Below, piece after piece: positions 47,381-61,479 of a stretch of 64,000 nucleotides of DNA. The notes beneath the pieces were generated by a model, which ran no database searches, was not told where the DNA came from, and was given only the letters and a program-made list of their open reading frames with translations. A program made the position numbers and the translations under genes. This stretch comes from Ceratothoa steindachneri (taxonomy: Eukaryota > Arthropoda > Malacostraca > Isopoda > Cymothoidae): contig OZ018335.1 in the NCBI GenBank assembly GCA_963969495.1, positions 83,310,354-83,374,353 on the forward strand. The letters are read 5' to 3'. Each line of letters begins with the position of its first letter. Within the stretch, counting starts at the first letter, position 1.

Positions 47381-50290
47381 TCGTGGAGATAAACCTGGGT
47401 TTGTACCCAGAAACCGAAATCCTGCTTGGCCCCTGTGTAAGGCCCTCCTTAGATTAGATGTACTCTCGAGGGCTCAACAGGAGAGAAGTTACCTCCTCCC
47501 AGCACTGGTTGCTCTTTAGCCCTAGAGTGAAAGGATATGGCTGAGGCTGGTTACTTTAGCTTTGGGGCTCCTTCTGAGAGTGGGGAAAAGGGAACTCACT
47601 CCCAAACTTCTACTCTATAAAAGAAAAGAACAAATAAGAAGGGAAGGCAAAGAAAACTTGTAATTCCTCTCCCTCCGAGGGGGCTCCTGTGACAGACCTC
47701 TCTGCTGCCGCTTCATCAAGCGACAAGGACATGACCGGATTGTCAAACTGCTTTGCCCCTCACTAGGAGCTCTTATGGTAGATGTTGCGGCTGAAAAATC
47801 GCACACACAGACATGGCTACAACTAGAGCTCCCCTACCCTAGTGTCATCGTTTCCCGGTAGAGAAAACGGTCAAGCGCTTCTACTTACTTAATACATTCA
47901 CAGGAGACAACTTTCTCCATCCAAATAGGTATTGTCGTGAGACTGTCTTCCGTTGTTCAAAAGATTGTCCTGAAAAGGGAAGCTCCACGACTGGAACTTT
48001 GGCGGCTCTTTCCATTAATTCAAAGATGGACCAAGCGACTCAGAGACTCTGGACACTTGGTGCTGATGACTTATCGGAAGACGTTACCGACCTAGACCAA
48101 CTTCTCCTAATACGTCATCGAAGGAGACAGTTCCTTCAGCACCTCGATGGCCAACAGCCTAGTAACTTCTACCTTCGGTAAGCGTACAGCCATTCCTTTC
48201 TTATATTCTGTTTAAAGAGGTCTTCCTTAGTCATCCGATCTAGGTCTGTATCGAATATTCCTTCATTTGAGTTGCCATGGACTAAGGGAAAACTGGGAGA
48301 GATGTGGATGCTTTTCTCTTCCTATTACACATTACCTATCTGGCCGCATGACGAATTTATACCCTCCAAGTGTATGAGAGTTTTTAGCGTACTCAACACT
48401 ACAGAAGGGAAGCATGGCCGGAAAATACATGATTTGAACCCGTCATGATGTATCCGTTCTGCTATTTGTTACAAATACCTCCTTACAGGTAGTGGCAGTG
48501 CAACTACACCTAGGCTGACGATATACTGTTATTTATGCGTACATTCAACCGTCATCCAACTAACAAGCTGGGTAATTTCGTCGAATTCGTGGTACTGGTG
48601 ACAAGAAGCTTTAGTCTGCTCGAAGATTCAAATTATAGGAAATCCCTCTAGGATGACTACACGATTAATACCGGTGGATGATTCATCGCCGACCTGATCG
48701 AGAACCTGAGATATGTGTCCTGTTTGCTGAGGAGTTTACGCATTAGTATTTAAGAACCGACGCATTTTCTTTTCTCTATCTGTCCCTATGATCCTTAGAT
48801 GCACAGCTTGATCTTAGGAGGAAGGTGGTCGATAAATTTCATGTTAGGGAACACTTCCCCATGCAACCATTATTTTCTTGTCCGCTGCCACCTGAGAAAC
48901 CGCCCCAAGAGTCCAGCAAATGGTGCGTTGATGTGTATTTAAGAAAATGGTTGTCTCTGTCACAGACGAAGAATTTGTATTTGTTGACGAGGCTGCTGAG
49001 TTCTTCTACGTTAACCTCATCGCTGTAGGTCTAATTACTATTCCTAGAATGTCTGTTTATTTTTCCAGGCTGTCTAACTTTTTGGTGGTAGTCTGAGTTT
49101 AAAACGAACTTCAGACTATACCAATCTATATGTGTGCACAATAAGCGACACTCGAACGATTTACACGTCGATGAATTAATTTCTTTGGGCTAGGGCTAGG
49201 TGCGAGTATTTTTCGGAGTACGCCAGAATTTCTTCTTGATAGACATCTTTGTATTCATTTAGAAGGAAAAACCTTTAAGGTGTGGTTGGAAACGAGTCAA
49301 CAGGATTCAGGTCGAGTTCCCGCAAACGCTTGTCTCGTTCTCCAGGAAAAAGGGGCCGAAATCCTGGCCAGCTCCCTCTTATTTTTCTTTCACCATCGCT
49401 TTCTACACATTTATTTGCCTGTATACTGCTTCGTGAGTTTGCCGAAGGCCGTTGCCTGGAGTTTATTTGTAGAAACTAAGAATCCTTCAACTACAGGCTT
49501 ACGCGAATCTCGTTTCAAAACAGGTGAGTGAGGGAGGGATTTTTTAATTTCAATGAGATCTAGACAGACAGTATCCCCTGAGACTCCGTGGGAATGGATA
49601 CTTTGCTCGCTTTTTGCAAACTATGTAGAGATCCATCAAACCCACGCAATTTCTTTAGTCTTCTACGTCTACAAATTAATGGAGGAATGAGAAATCTTAG
49701 ATTAGCTTTATTTTGGGTCAGTGGAGATCAACTGTCTTCTGCAAAACGCCGATTCTGCAAGTTCCAATCCACATCGTATGATTTTCTCACAATAGAAAAT
49801 ACTACCTTAAGGCCAGGGAGTTTTCGATCTTGAGAAAGCCTATGATTCCTCATTGTGATACGGTAATTTGGAGAGCCTACACACGATGAAGGCGAGGGAA
49901 ACCTTCTTTTGATAAATCGTCGAATCCGCTTATAGGTTGGGCGATATCTCTTCAGCCCAATACATCTAGAAGAGAGCATCACGCAAGGATGTTTTATCAG
50001 TGTTACACTTATTTTTCCTTAGTACCATCGGTATTATCTCATTGCTTCAATAATTTTTTTTCACTGAGGCCTACGTTGACGACTTTCGGATATCTTTTGG
50101 TGCCGCCAGTCGAGATTATCATCTGCACTCTTACAAGACATGTGGGGATTTAGCCCGATAAGGACGCCAAAAGTCTGAAAAAATAGGTAACCCGACCAGA
50201 GTCTCGTTCTTCATCCCTGTCGTAGAATTGCTCATAGTCTGGTCCAATAATTTTTCTAGTCCTTGATCTGGACACACCGCTTTTGTTTAA
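47381..50290 (+). mobile_element. I/Jockey-like LINE copy 2, strongly decayed
   Basis: Same family and strand as the element at 34.5-42.5 kb. At 47,385-47,515 it reads GFVPRNRNPAWPLCKALLRL, then DVLSRAQQERSYLLP, the counterpart of the ORF1 finger region. A C-terminal ORF1 part lies near 48,000-48,180. Endonuclease traces at 48,440-48,880 include PFCYLLQ (VSVLLF block) and LDLRRKVVD (DLLPDF block). The linker is at 49,150-49,390. RT traces: LEKAYDSSL (motif A, about 49,832), SVLHLFFLSTIG (motif B side) and AYVDDFRISFG (motif C with catalytic VDD, about 50,073-50,105). The main zinc knuckles of ORF1 were not seen. Stops are very frequent; older than copy 1. Confidence 0.6.
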
Positions 50291-51713
50291 GTCGGTAAAA
50301 GACCCTATGACTTAATCCTACGATCATATATATATATATAGGTAGGCTTTAATTTCTACTGAACGTGCGAAAGCTGGTTAGAGGCGTCTTGTGCCGTAGT
50401 CAGGATTCACACTATAAAAGTCCCAGTTGTTACTGGGGGGAGGTTTGTGATTGTTGAATTCTAAGAGTGCAAAATACAGGTTGAATGAATTAGCCGAAGG
50501 GATGCTTAATTAAAGTCTTGCCAAGGGTACGTCAAAAAGGAGGAGCCACAAATAAACATACGTACACAAAATAAACTTTACTTTACACAAATATAATAAT
50601 TAGCAATAGTTAACAGGCAAAATTAAGGATTAAATATTAAACACTGACGTTAAGCGTCTAGATTTATATTGACTCAATGGGAGTATTAATCACGGTTAAT
50701 TAATTAGGTAATTTAAGAATAGAGGGACACTGGGTTTACAGATTACTAATAATTGTGATGGATTGGAGAGACGACTACTCAGGTCCAGACGGGGTGGTTT
50801 GGGTGGCGTTAACACGAGGTCTCGGGGAGAGGGAGGATAAGACTAAGGGTTCAGGGCTGCTGGCTGCAGTTCCGGTAAGTTCACACCTAACTGGATGTGA
50901 CACTAACAAATAGTAACTTCCAGTAACTATCTGAATGTTCCTTTTCTTACTCAAGTTACGTTGAGCAACAGAGCGTACTCTTCTAGTCACAGACTATGCG
51001 GGGCGGGATTTACTTCCAGGAACAATTTTGAGACAGCGATCAAGTTGACTCATCGGCGCGTTGGTAGTCGATACGTTACGGCAACGTCTCTCGTTCAACG
51101 TGAGGATTACGCGAGTAGATTTGGGACACTGCTCTAGAGAGATGGACAGCGATATTATTGTATTGTGGGAAATCGAGAGAGAGATTCCATTCACGACAAT
51201 TCGCTTATCGCAGCGCCTTCTGGACAATCTCCAGGCTATCATAAAGAATGCAAATCAGATTTAAGCTTCTTTAGGAGATAAGCGTTCTTTTCGTCCGACT
51301 TACAAGAGCCAGGTGGGGAAAGAGGGGGGGGGGGGTGAGAGGAGACGAAGGTCATCTCAAACGACAAATTTCTTTAGTTCTTACGATTGTCTGGCGGCAT
51401 GTGAGTATATACGTTCCATACCCTCACACGCCTACCTATTTCGAGAAACATTATTCTGCCATGAAATAAGGAATAATGTGAAGGTTAACTTCACCGGGAA
51501 AATTTGTCATTATCTTCCTCGACTCGAACAATTAAGTCGGTAATTTCATCAAAACCGTTAGGAATTTACCTTAGTATCTAATGGCTACAAAATACTACTG
51601 CTACGTCAGTTTCTCTAATTTAAATATACAAAACAAAACAAAACCCACAGAATACAGGCAAGAAATAATTATTTATACAAAGAGATACACACAAAAAAAT
51701 AAATAATTTACTA
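50291..51713. other. 3' flank of the gypsy-type element; candidate LTR zone
   Basis: This interval lies after the RNase H stop of the minus-strand gypsy element. It holds an (AT)7 run at about 50,327-50,341, a run of 12 G at 51,324-51,335, and AT-rich sequence. A 3' LTR is expected here, but I could not find a matching direct repeat near 56 kb by eye. Short frames (51,061-51,264; 50,990-50,775) show no known motif. Confidence 0.35.
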
Positions 51714-53040
51714 TTAATCGCTATCTGAAATTGGGTTTCTCGAAAGGCTGTCTGCGAGTACCTTGTCAGACCCTTTTACATACCTGATTTCATAATGGTA
51801 CTCCACTAGCAATAATGACCAGCGCATTAGCCTGCCGTTTCGGTTCTTACAAGTTTTTAAGTAGGCTAACGGTCTATGATCAGTCTCTATGAGGAATTGA
51901 CGACCTACCAGATACATCATAAATTTTGTAATCGCAAAAACAATCGCTAGAGCTTCTAATTCTACCATAGAGTATGCCTTTTCGCGAGCCGCCAGTCGGC
52001 CACTCGCATAGCTAATAGGAGCGGGTTTTTGGTCCTCGTCGTATTGGAGTAATACGCAGCCAATACCCAGTTAGGAGGCATCTGTCCTTACGCCAAATTT
52101 CTTGTGTGGGTTCGGCAATTTTAAGATTGGGGCGGAGACTAGCTTCTTTTTGAGTTCTTCAAAGTGCGCTTCGGCGTCGGGATTCCACTGTAGGGGGTCC
52201 GGGAGTTTCTTTTTTATCAGATCGTTTAAGGGATCTGCTACAGAAGCGAATTGGGGTACGAAGCGGCGGTAAAATGACGCAGCACCGAGGAATGACCATA
52301 ATTGCTTCTTGGTGCGCAGTAGGGGCATATTTACAATATCCTTTACCTTCTCTTTCTGTGGTACTTTCGCCTATTTTAAATCCAAGGTATTCTATAGGTT
52401 TATAAGAAAAATGGCATTCCGAGGGTTTAATAGTTAAGCCATGATGCTTTAAGCGTTCTAAAAGCGGGCGGAGGGACAAGATATGGTCGTTCCATGAACG
52501 TGTAGCCACATACACGTTATCAAAATAAAAAGAAACGTTTTTTAAACCGTCTATTTCACGGCGCAATATGCGGTTGTAGCTACTGCAGGCAGTGACTAGG
52601 CCCAAAGGAAGACGAGTGAATTTCATTAAACCTTTGTCTGTAGGAAAGGCTGTTAGTTTCCTTGCTGATGCCTTTAGGGGGATCTGATAATAGGCCTTAC
52701 ATAGGTCTATCTCAGTGATGTAGGCGGCTCCTTCGAAGAGATGTAAATTTTGGTCAATTAGAAGGAGATGCTCGGCGTCGAACACGGTGACGGTGTTTAA
52801 CTTCCGAAAATCGACACATATCCTAAAGGACTGGTCTGACTTGCGGACCATGAATATTGGGGAACAGTAGTCGGACGTAGATGGCTCGATAATCCCTAAT
52901 TGCAAAAGATTGTCGACTTCCTCATTGAAAGCGTCTCTAAGCTGCACCGGTACGGGATAGGGCTTACATCACACAGGTTCGAGCGTAGTGAGGGCGATAT
53001 CATGTTCTAACTGAGTCGAGCATCCTGGGGACTCAGAAAT
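51714..53040 (-). pseudogene. Gypsy-type reverse transcriptase and RNase H
   Basis: RT (52,947-52,390): NLLQLGIIEPSTSDYCSPIF, SFRICVDFRKLNTVTVFDAE, motif A ITEIDLCKAYYQIPL, RLPLGLVTACSSYNRIL (motif B) and motif C SFYFDNVYVATRSW, where the catalytic YxDD appears as YFDN. Then LTIKPSECHFSYKPIEYLGF. After a frameshift, connection and RNase H (52,328-51,714) read LWSFLGAASFYRRFV, FGVRTDAS (first Asp), a stop, LAAREKAYSMVELEALAIVF (Glu), IETDHRPLAYL (Asp) and VLADSLSRNP. Copies RNA into DNA and removes the RNA strand. The Asn in motif C would be expected to impair catalysis unless it is lineage-typical. Confidence 0.82.
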
Positions 53041-53201
53041 GACGACACTAAATTCTTCCAAAAGTGCTATCATTTAGTTCCTTTGGGCAGGGGTTAGGTC
53101 GGAGTTTACATCCAACTCGGGGAAAGGTTCTTTTATGGAGGGGCAGCTTGGACGGGAGGACGGGGAGGGCACAATCTTCGCTCGACTCGACACAAATCGA
53201 A

Positions 53202-54277
53202 TTAACAATATTTAGGGGGTTGTTTGGGTGGACGGCGTCTATGATACTTTTTTAGCATGTTTATGTGATATAACTTATCACCTGCGGGTGACGGTATAAC
53301 GTAATCGACCGATCCGCGGGTTTTCTGAACGGGGTAGGGGCCTTTCCATTGGGGGAGAAGTTTTATGGGAATCCGAGGGGAGTAAGAGTAGAACTTCATC
53401 TCCGGGCTTCAGTTTTCTGTGTTTGGCCTGTAGATCAAACTATGTCCGATACTTTTCCTTATCAATTTTTGAATTTCTGACTGCTATGTCAGAACACCTT
53501 TTTAATCTTTCCCTCAGTTCGAGGACCAGGGAATAAGTGTTCCTTAATTCTGGACACAAACGGGAATTTGTCCATAACTCCTTCAAAATACTGAAGGACC
53601 CCGCACGTTTCTTCCGTACAGGAGCTGAAATGGGAAAAATCCGATGGTTCTATGGGGAATTTCGCGGCATGCGAATTACGCAACTAGAAAATATCGGTGC
53701 CATTCTTGGGGTTGTTCCATGCAAAGCTTCTTGAGGACGCTTTTCAAGGTCGCATTGAACTTTTCGCACATGCCGTTCGCGCTCGGATGGAAGGGGGTGG
53801 TAAAAATAGGTTTGATTTGGTTTGGAGTGTTTATTCGTTCCATGAGTTCAGAGGTAAACTAGCGGCCTTTATCAGACAAGATTTCTTTAGGCAATCTTAA
53901 CCTAGAAAAATGGAAATAAAGGCTTCCGAGCAAGAGATACTATCGATCCTTTTTAGAGCGACAGCGTCTGGGAATCGGGTAGCGCAGTCTATCAGGGTTA
54001 GTACATGCGTATGACCTTCGGCGGAAGGGGGGTGGATTGGTCCGATGAGGTCGATGGCGACTCTCGAGAAGACCTCCGAAATGACTGGGGTTCTTTGCAG
54101 GGAAGCTGGGGCTTTTCGACCTTTTAAAGTGGTTTTCTGGCACAAGTCGCACGTTTTGCAGAATTCTGCAATATCTTTGGCTGCACCGGGCCAAAAAAAG
54201 TATTTAAATACTTGCTCAAAAGTCTTGTTATGACCGAAATGACCGGCCATGGGACTTTCTTGTGCTACTCGCAGGAT
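53202..54277 (-). pseudogene. Gypsy-type integrase
   Basis: A TAG separates it from the protease frame. The zinc region reads RVAQESPMAGHFGHNKTF and CKTCDLCQK; the first histidine of HHCC appears as Gln (VAQESP). The core (54,250-53,897) has VFSRVAIDLIGPIHPPSAEG with the first catalytic Asp, and LIDCATRFPDAVALKRID. After a frameshift near 53,895 come ILSDKGR with the second Asp, PFHPSANGMCEKFNATLK with the catalytic Glu (35 residues between this Asp and Glu, counting the intervening stop as one), and FPFQLLYGRNVRGPSVF. The C-terminal domain (53,399-53,202) reads LPQWKGPYPVQK and LYHINMLKKYH. It inserts element DNA. At least three stops. Confidence 0.82.
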
Positions 54278-55960
54278 TTAGTCTACATGTGTGCGCGGAA
54301 TACACATGACCTTGGAAGGTGGGTTCGACTCATCTCGTGAGGTGCGAAATAGAAGTGAGTCGTTAATGATGTACCTTATGGGTTGGTTCCCTCGAACGAT
54401 CACCTCTTCATTCTTTCGGGCCTTTTCCCAAAGGGGTTGAAGTAAAGGGCAGCTCTGCTGAGCTTTGAGGAATTGTGCATTACTTATTGGGACCTCTAAA
54501 GGGGCCTCTGGGTTGCACAGGTGCGTTGGGGGAGAGGCCTCGCGGCTAGCTTGCACTCGAGTGACGACAGCTTGATTCACTTCACTCGGGGAGAGTAGTG
54601 TGCTCAGGCTAATCAGTACCGCGCAAAATTTGATGGGGGCTGCTACTATGTCGGCCCAACCAGTGAAATATTTACACTGTACATGGCAGCGAATTACCGG
54701 GAATATATTTTCTCGACCCAAGAAGTCGTGTACAATTGCGTACTTCTTATGTTGGGGGGCGACAGGGGGGAGCAATTTGTCCGACACCTCGATGCATGTG
54801 CACCCTGTGTCTCTGACGAGGGTGGACACTTTACAGCCATTGATCGAGCCGGTTTCGAAATTTAGTCCTCCGGGGGTATTCTTGTTGAACAGGAAGTTCA
54901 CTTGAAATTCCTGTGGGGATGGAGACAAGGGGGATGACGTAAGCGTGGCCGGCTGTTCCGGGGGAAGGGTAGCAGTTACTTGGTGGACTTGTTGGCGCTG
55001 GGTGGGACGTAGGCTGCAATTCTGTACACATTGGGACTTATAATGGATAGGGGAACCGCAGGAGTAGCATATAACCTGCTTATTCTGGTGCTGGTTATTG
55101 TAGGGGGTATTGAAGACTGGGGGTTTTCTGTCTTCGTGGGCTACAAAAGGCTTATTCTTTGGCCTGAACGGGGCTGTGGTCTTTATCAATGGAGGACGTT
55201 TCCTTTGTTGGGACTTCCATTGACTAAATTTATACTTCAGGGACAAGGGACTATTCTTCCAGGTATCCTGTGGGTATAGGCGATGATTTGTCGCATGGAG
55301 ATCAGCTTCCTCGAGGCATTCTTGAAAGGTAGACGCTCGGCGGTCTTGCACGAATGCTCGGATCTTCTGTGGGAGAGTGGACAATAGCTGGTCTTTTAAC
55401 ATAAAGTCAATCAGGGCCTTATACTCCGATTCGCTTCAGGATATATCCAAAATGTCGGTAAGTTTGACCGGGCTGGATTTGTAGCTTCGTGTGGTAACGA
55501 GATGAAAATTTCTCTTAATCGCGGGCTGAGCAATGGGAGCAATCTATTCACTCCTTCGGATTCTAGGGCGAATCCGTTTACCTCGAAGATCTTTTCAAAA
55601 TGTGTTAAGTATGAGCACAAATCTTCTTCGTCTTTATATTGGGGAAGTTTCATAGCGGGGGCCTGGGGTTGATGATCACGGGATCCAACAAAACTGATTT
55701 CAACTTGGTCTCTGCTTAATTCCCTTTCATGTTTTCGAATCCTTTCTCTTTCTTCAATTCTAACGCTTCTTTTCTTACTTCCATTTCACGTGCTCTTTCC
55801 TCTCGCTGTTCGCTTTGGACGAATTCCTTTAGTTCCTGTCCTGTGAGACCGAGAGCTTGTCCTTGCTTGACAAAAACTTCGAACCTCAAGTCGCATTTTC
55901 GTGCCATGCACCGCCTTTGATAAATGCTCTTCTGCATCTTACTGTATAGTTACCAAGAAT
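54278..55960 (-). pseudogene. Gypsy-type gag and protease
   Basis: The gag N-terminal part (55,937-55,716) is charged and helical (FVQSEQREERAREMEVRKEA). The capsid part (55,653-55,411) reads MKLPQYKDEEDLCSYLTHFE and FEVNGFALESEGVNRLLPLL. The frame 55,402-54,278 carries QKIRAFVQDRRASTFQECLE, the CCHC knuckle CYSCGSPIHYKSQC (CX2CX4HX4C, complete), then protease GLNFETGSINGCKVSTLV with the active site RDTGCTCIEVSDKLL. It ends in the integrase leader (QQSCPLLQPLWEKARKNEE, then YIINDSLLFR), which joins integrase directly. Gag packages RNA; protease cuts the polyprotein. Frame breaks occur near 55,660-55,715 and 55,405. Confidence 0.8.
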
Positions 55961-56280
55961 GCTGTTGAATGTAGCGGCAGGAGCTGGGTCGTAACCGCTT
56001 TTCCCTTATGCTTGGGCCGAATTCGTGCACACAGGACAGCGTAAAATCAATCGGTTCTTATCGCGAACATACTGTTCTCGAGCGCGTTCCGATACCGGAA
56101 GGAGTCTAACCTCCGCGGGTCGCAGGAGAGTGCTTGTTCTTCTTTCTTTTGATATTGTTTTATTTTAGATTAATTTGCACATTGTCTGGTCTTGCTCTTG
56201 CGTATTAATATACTAAATTTAATTACGGCGACTTATGCCTTTTGTGTCAGTCACAAAATGGGAAAAAAACCGATATATAT
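55961..56280. other. 5' flank of gypsy element with a LINE-related segment
   Basis: Segment 56,080-56,245 resembles the plus-strand sequence at about 40,985-41,153 of LINE copy 1. Both have a cggag-type start, gtgctt, a T-rich stretch with tattgttttatttta-like sequence, and the shared 18-mer attacggcgacttatgcc (about 56,226 and 41,137). The sequence between 55,961 and 56,080 may include the gypsy 5' LTR end, not proven. Confidence 0.5.
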
Positions 56281-56285
56281 ATATA

Positions 56286-56427
56286 TGAGAAACCCACAGA
56301 GTAGTGCGTGAGTAGAGGAATAAATGCAAAAAATCTCACAGGAAAATGAAAGGCGGAGCCAATTTCTTTCGAATTTGTTCAGTTCATTATCAAGGATTGT
56401 GCAAATTTAAAAGTACTTGGGATTTTT

Positions 56428-56432
<5 letters not shown>
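56286..56432. repeat. Short inverted-repeat element inside (AT)n
   Basis: A segment of about 145 bases is flanked on both sides by AT dinucleotide runs (about 56,273-56,286 and 56,431-56,482). It carries a perfect 12-base inverted repeat: atgcaaaaaatc at 56,324-56,335 and its reverse complement at 56,421-56,432. It has no coding capacity. It may be a small MITE-like or foldback element with the outer right arm replaced by the microsatellite. Confidence 0.5.

Positions 56433-56498
<66 letters not shown>
56431..56498. repeat. (AT)n(GT)n microsatellite
   Basis: About 52 bases of AT followed by about 16 bases of GT dinucleotide. Confidence 0.97.
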
Positions 56499-56559
56499 AT
56501 TTAAAAGTCCAAAAAAAATGAAAATTGGTAACACAACCCGGAGAAACCTGTGTAGTTTA

Positions 56560-58640
56560 AGTATCGACGACCAAAGTCTATCTGTGGCTAGTGAGTCGGC
56601 CTACATCAAGTATTTTAGTAAACAGTCTCCGAGTGCTTTAGTGTAGACTTCCTCGAATAATGTGTCAGTGCTACACATCCTCGCCTTACCGGTCTTAGGT
56701 CCAGTGAATCCACCCATGGTACAAATCTCGAAGGTAATTCATATCAACATTCCGGACTTTCAGTTGTTAGAGGTGAACCGCGACTCTCCGCGGTACGCGT
56801 CTACAGAACTCAATGACTACTTCGAGAACATGGCATGACAGCGCTGTTGCCTACACATTAAGAACATCGAGGCCCCAAAGATCTGCACAGCATCGGTCAC
56901 GGTCGTACCACTCCCTGCCCTTTCCATTCTCACCGTCCTAGAGGTTAGGGATCCCTTCTCACGGGACACGGCCTCAGAAAAATCTAGTATCCACGTGGAT
57001 GCCTTGGCCACCAGCTTCCCGCCTGATATTACGGCCCCGAACAGAAACCGCGGTCACAACCAGGACCAACCTGAAGAGGACGACAGCCACAAAACGAAAT
57101 AGGGACAACAACTAGGGCCGTGGTGATCAGCCAGCTGACGGCAATGAGGAAAAAGGCAGCCCAATAATCCACCCACTGAAGTTCGAATCACCAAGTTTGC
57201 GCGAAAAATAAAAATCAGCAGACGGGGTGACCTAACCAACGTCCTGGCCGCCAATAATGTTATAATATACGTACCGAAAGATTGGATTAAGATCTTTCTC
57301 ACTAAAAGTTACCATCACTACCAGAAAAGTAGTCCTAGGCTCTTGGAGGCCGTCAAACAGCTTACCGAGGCCGACATCCTCGAAAAGTCCTAGGATGTTA
57401 CCCGCGCTAACAAGATCTTTAGAATATCTAAGCCTGAGTGCTCCCTGAGAATAATTTACGAAATGTCAGCTGTGACGCCCATATATCAGCCTCCCACATT
57501 CCAATTGCCTAACATCGGTAAAGTCCTCAGGAAAATCCGATCCGGTGACGTGGCAGTCATGTTGGATTTACGAAACGGCTTCTACCACCTGCCGCTCCAT
57601 CTAAATGCCAGACACCAGTTTGGTATCAAGATCGGCCAGGCTTCATGGATGTTTAAAAGGCTACCAATGGGATTCTGGGAAGCTCCCTATCTAATGCAAT
57701 ATTGCATTGAAGCCATCCCTAATTTATGGCTCGCAAGCACAATACCCAGGCTTTCACCTACCTAGACGACATTCTCATCAACTGCCATCTGAAGGAGGGG
57801 TTGGACACTCTGGGCGAGTTCTTCGATCGCAGCCTTCAGGTTAACACTGAGAATTCCATCCTAATCACAAAGAATAACATCAAATACCTCGGGGTTAGAT
57901 TCGACCTGCACCTTGCCTTGGCTTGGCTCACCAAAGCCATGGTTATAAGGTCTGGAGGATCTGCGCTATTGTATTCATCCCGCCCTCGACCAAAAATACC
58001 GGCAACGTCTAGGCGGCCTCCTCAATTTCGTCGTACCCATCTTATACCTCCTCTTTTTCTGGGTCCAGCTTTGCAATATAAAATACATGCACGCCGCTAC
58101 TGACGAGCGTCTTCTGGGCCTCAATCTTCTCATTGACTACGTGTGTCGCCGGTGGTTTCGGAAACGGTCTTTAGCTTTACTGATCAGCTGTAACGCTTCC
58201 CTCTCGGTCATAGCAATCGCCGAGGTTAATCAGTCCTGAGCTCTTCCTACAAGGGGCCTTCGAATCTCTGGCTACGCGTTCCACTACGATTCCATACTCC
58301 TGCTCCGGAACACTATCTTCTTTCCTTACGCTAGAATACTTTCGGACTGCATACCAGCCATCGCCAACGCCAAACGTGGAAAAGTCCCCTGGAAAATCCT
58401 AGATCGAATATCAGTGGCGACACTCTACTATTTTCCCGCAAGTTCCAAAACTCCGCTAAAAATATCCGCTATTTGCGAAGCTCCAACAACACGTCAGTCA
58501 TGCCGTCCCGAACCTTCGAGAAGGAAGACTTCATCTTTAGCCTGCCCTCAAGGCCTAGCATAGGCCTATATAAGGCAGTGAGGTCACTGGATACCATTCA
58601 TTCACTCGCCGGTCCTCGTGGAGGCAACATAGTTTGCGAC
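56560..58640 (+). mobile_element. Unclassified retroelement: gag-like frame, RT and RNase H-like region
   Basis: The plus-strand segment is GC-richer than its flanks. A gag-like frame (about 56,567-57,103, only two internal stops) contains VIHINIPDFQLLEVNRDS and ends in an acidic/basic tail. RT starts near 57,170 (VRITKFARKIKISRRGD). Motifs follow: SKPECSLRIIYEMSAVTP (57,430), DVAVMLDLRNGFYHLPL (motif A), MFKRLPMGFWEAPYLMQ (motif B), AFTYLDDILIN (motif C, YLDD intact, about 57,758) and IKYLGVRFDL. After a frameshift near 57,945, an RNase H-like stretch has LISCNASLSVIAIAEV (58,175), ARILSDCIPAIANAKRG (58,330) and YYFPASS (58,430). No integrase or protease was seen. The motif set recalls DIRS-type or pararetrovirus-type RTs more than LINEs; the class is unresolved. 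Confidence 0.65.
57463..58103 (+). pseudogene. Reverse transcriptase core of the unclassified element
   Basis: Two overlapping frames (57,463-57,765 and 57,726-58,103) hold RT motifs A, B, C and E. A frameshift near 57,725 separates motif B from motif C. A second near 57,945 follows the LALAWLTKAM segment, after which the correct frame reads YRQRLGGLLNF. The catalytic aspartates of motif A (MLDLRNG) and motif C (YLDD) are both present, so decay is mostly by indels. Upstream, DILEKS is followed by a stop at about 57,392. Confidence 0.7.

Positions 58641-61479
<2,839 letters not shown>

Larger units (their letters stand above)
51714..55960 (-). mobile_element. Ty3/gypsy-type LTR retrotransposon with IN before RT (Gmr1-like order)
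   Basis: On the minus strand the domains run gag (about 55,937-55,000), zinc knuckle, aspartic protease (about 54,900-54,600), integrase (54,290-53,200), RT (53,000-52,330) and RNase H (52,328-51,714). The pol frame stops immediately after RNase H. Sequences are Ty3/gypsy-like, but the order PR-IN-RT-RH is the Ty1/copia order. This combination defines the Gmr1-like group, first described from deuterostomes. Stops and frameshifts interrupt pol, so the copy is inactive. LTRs and a primer binding site were not identified. Confidence 0.8.

Noticed and set aside
51324..51335. Run of 12 G as polypurine tract of the gypsy element
   Set aside because: The element is on the minus strand, where this reads as a C run, so it cannot be the polypurine tract.
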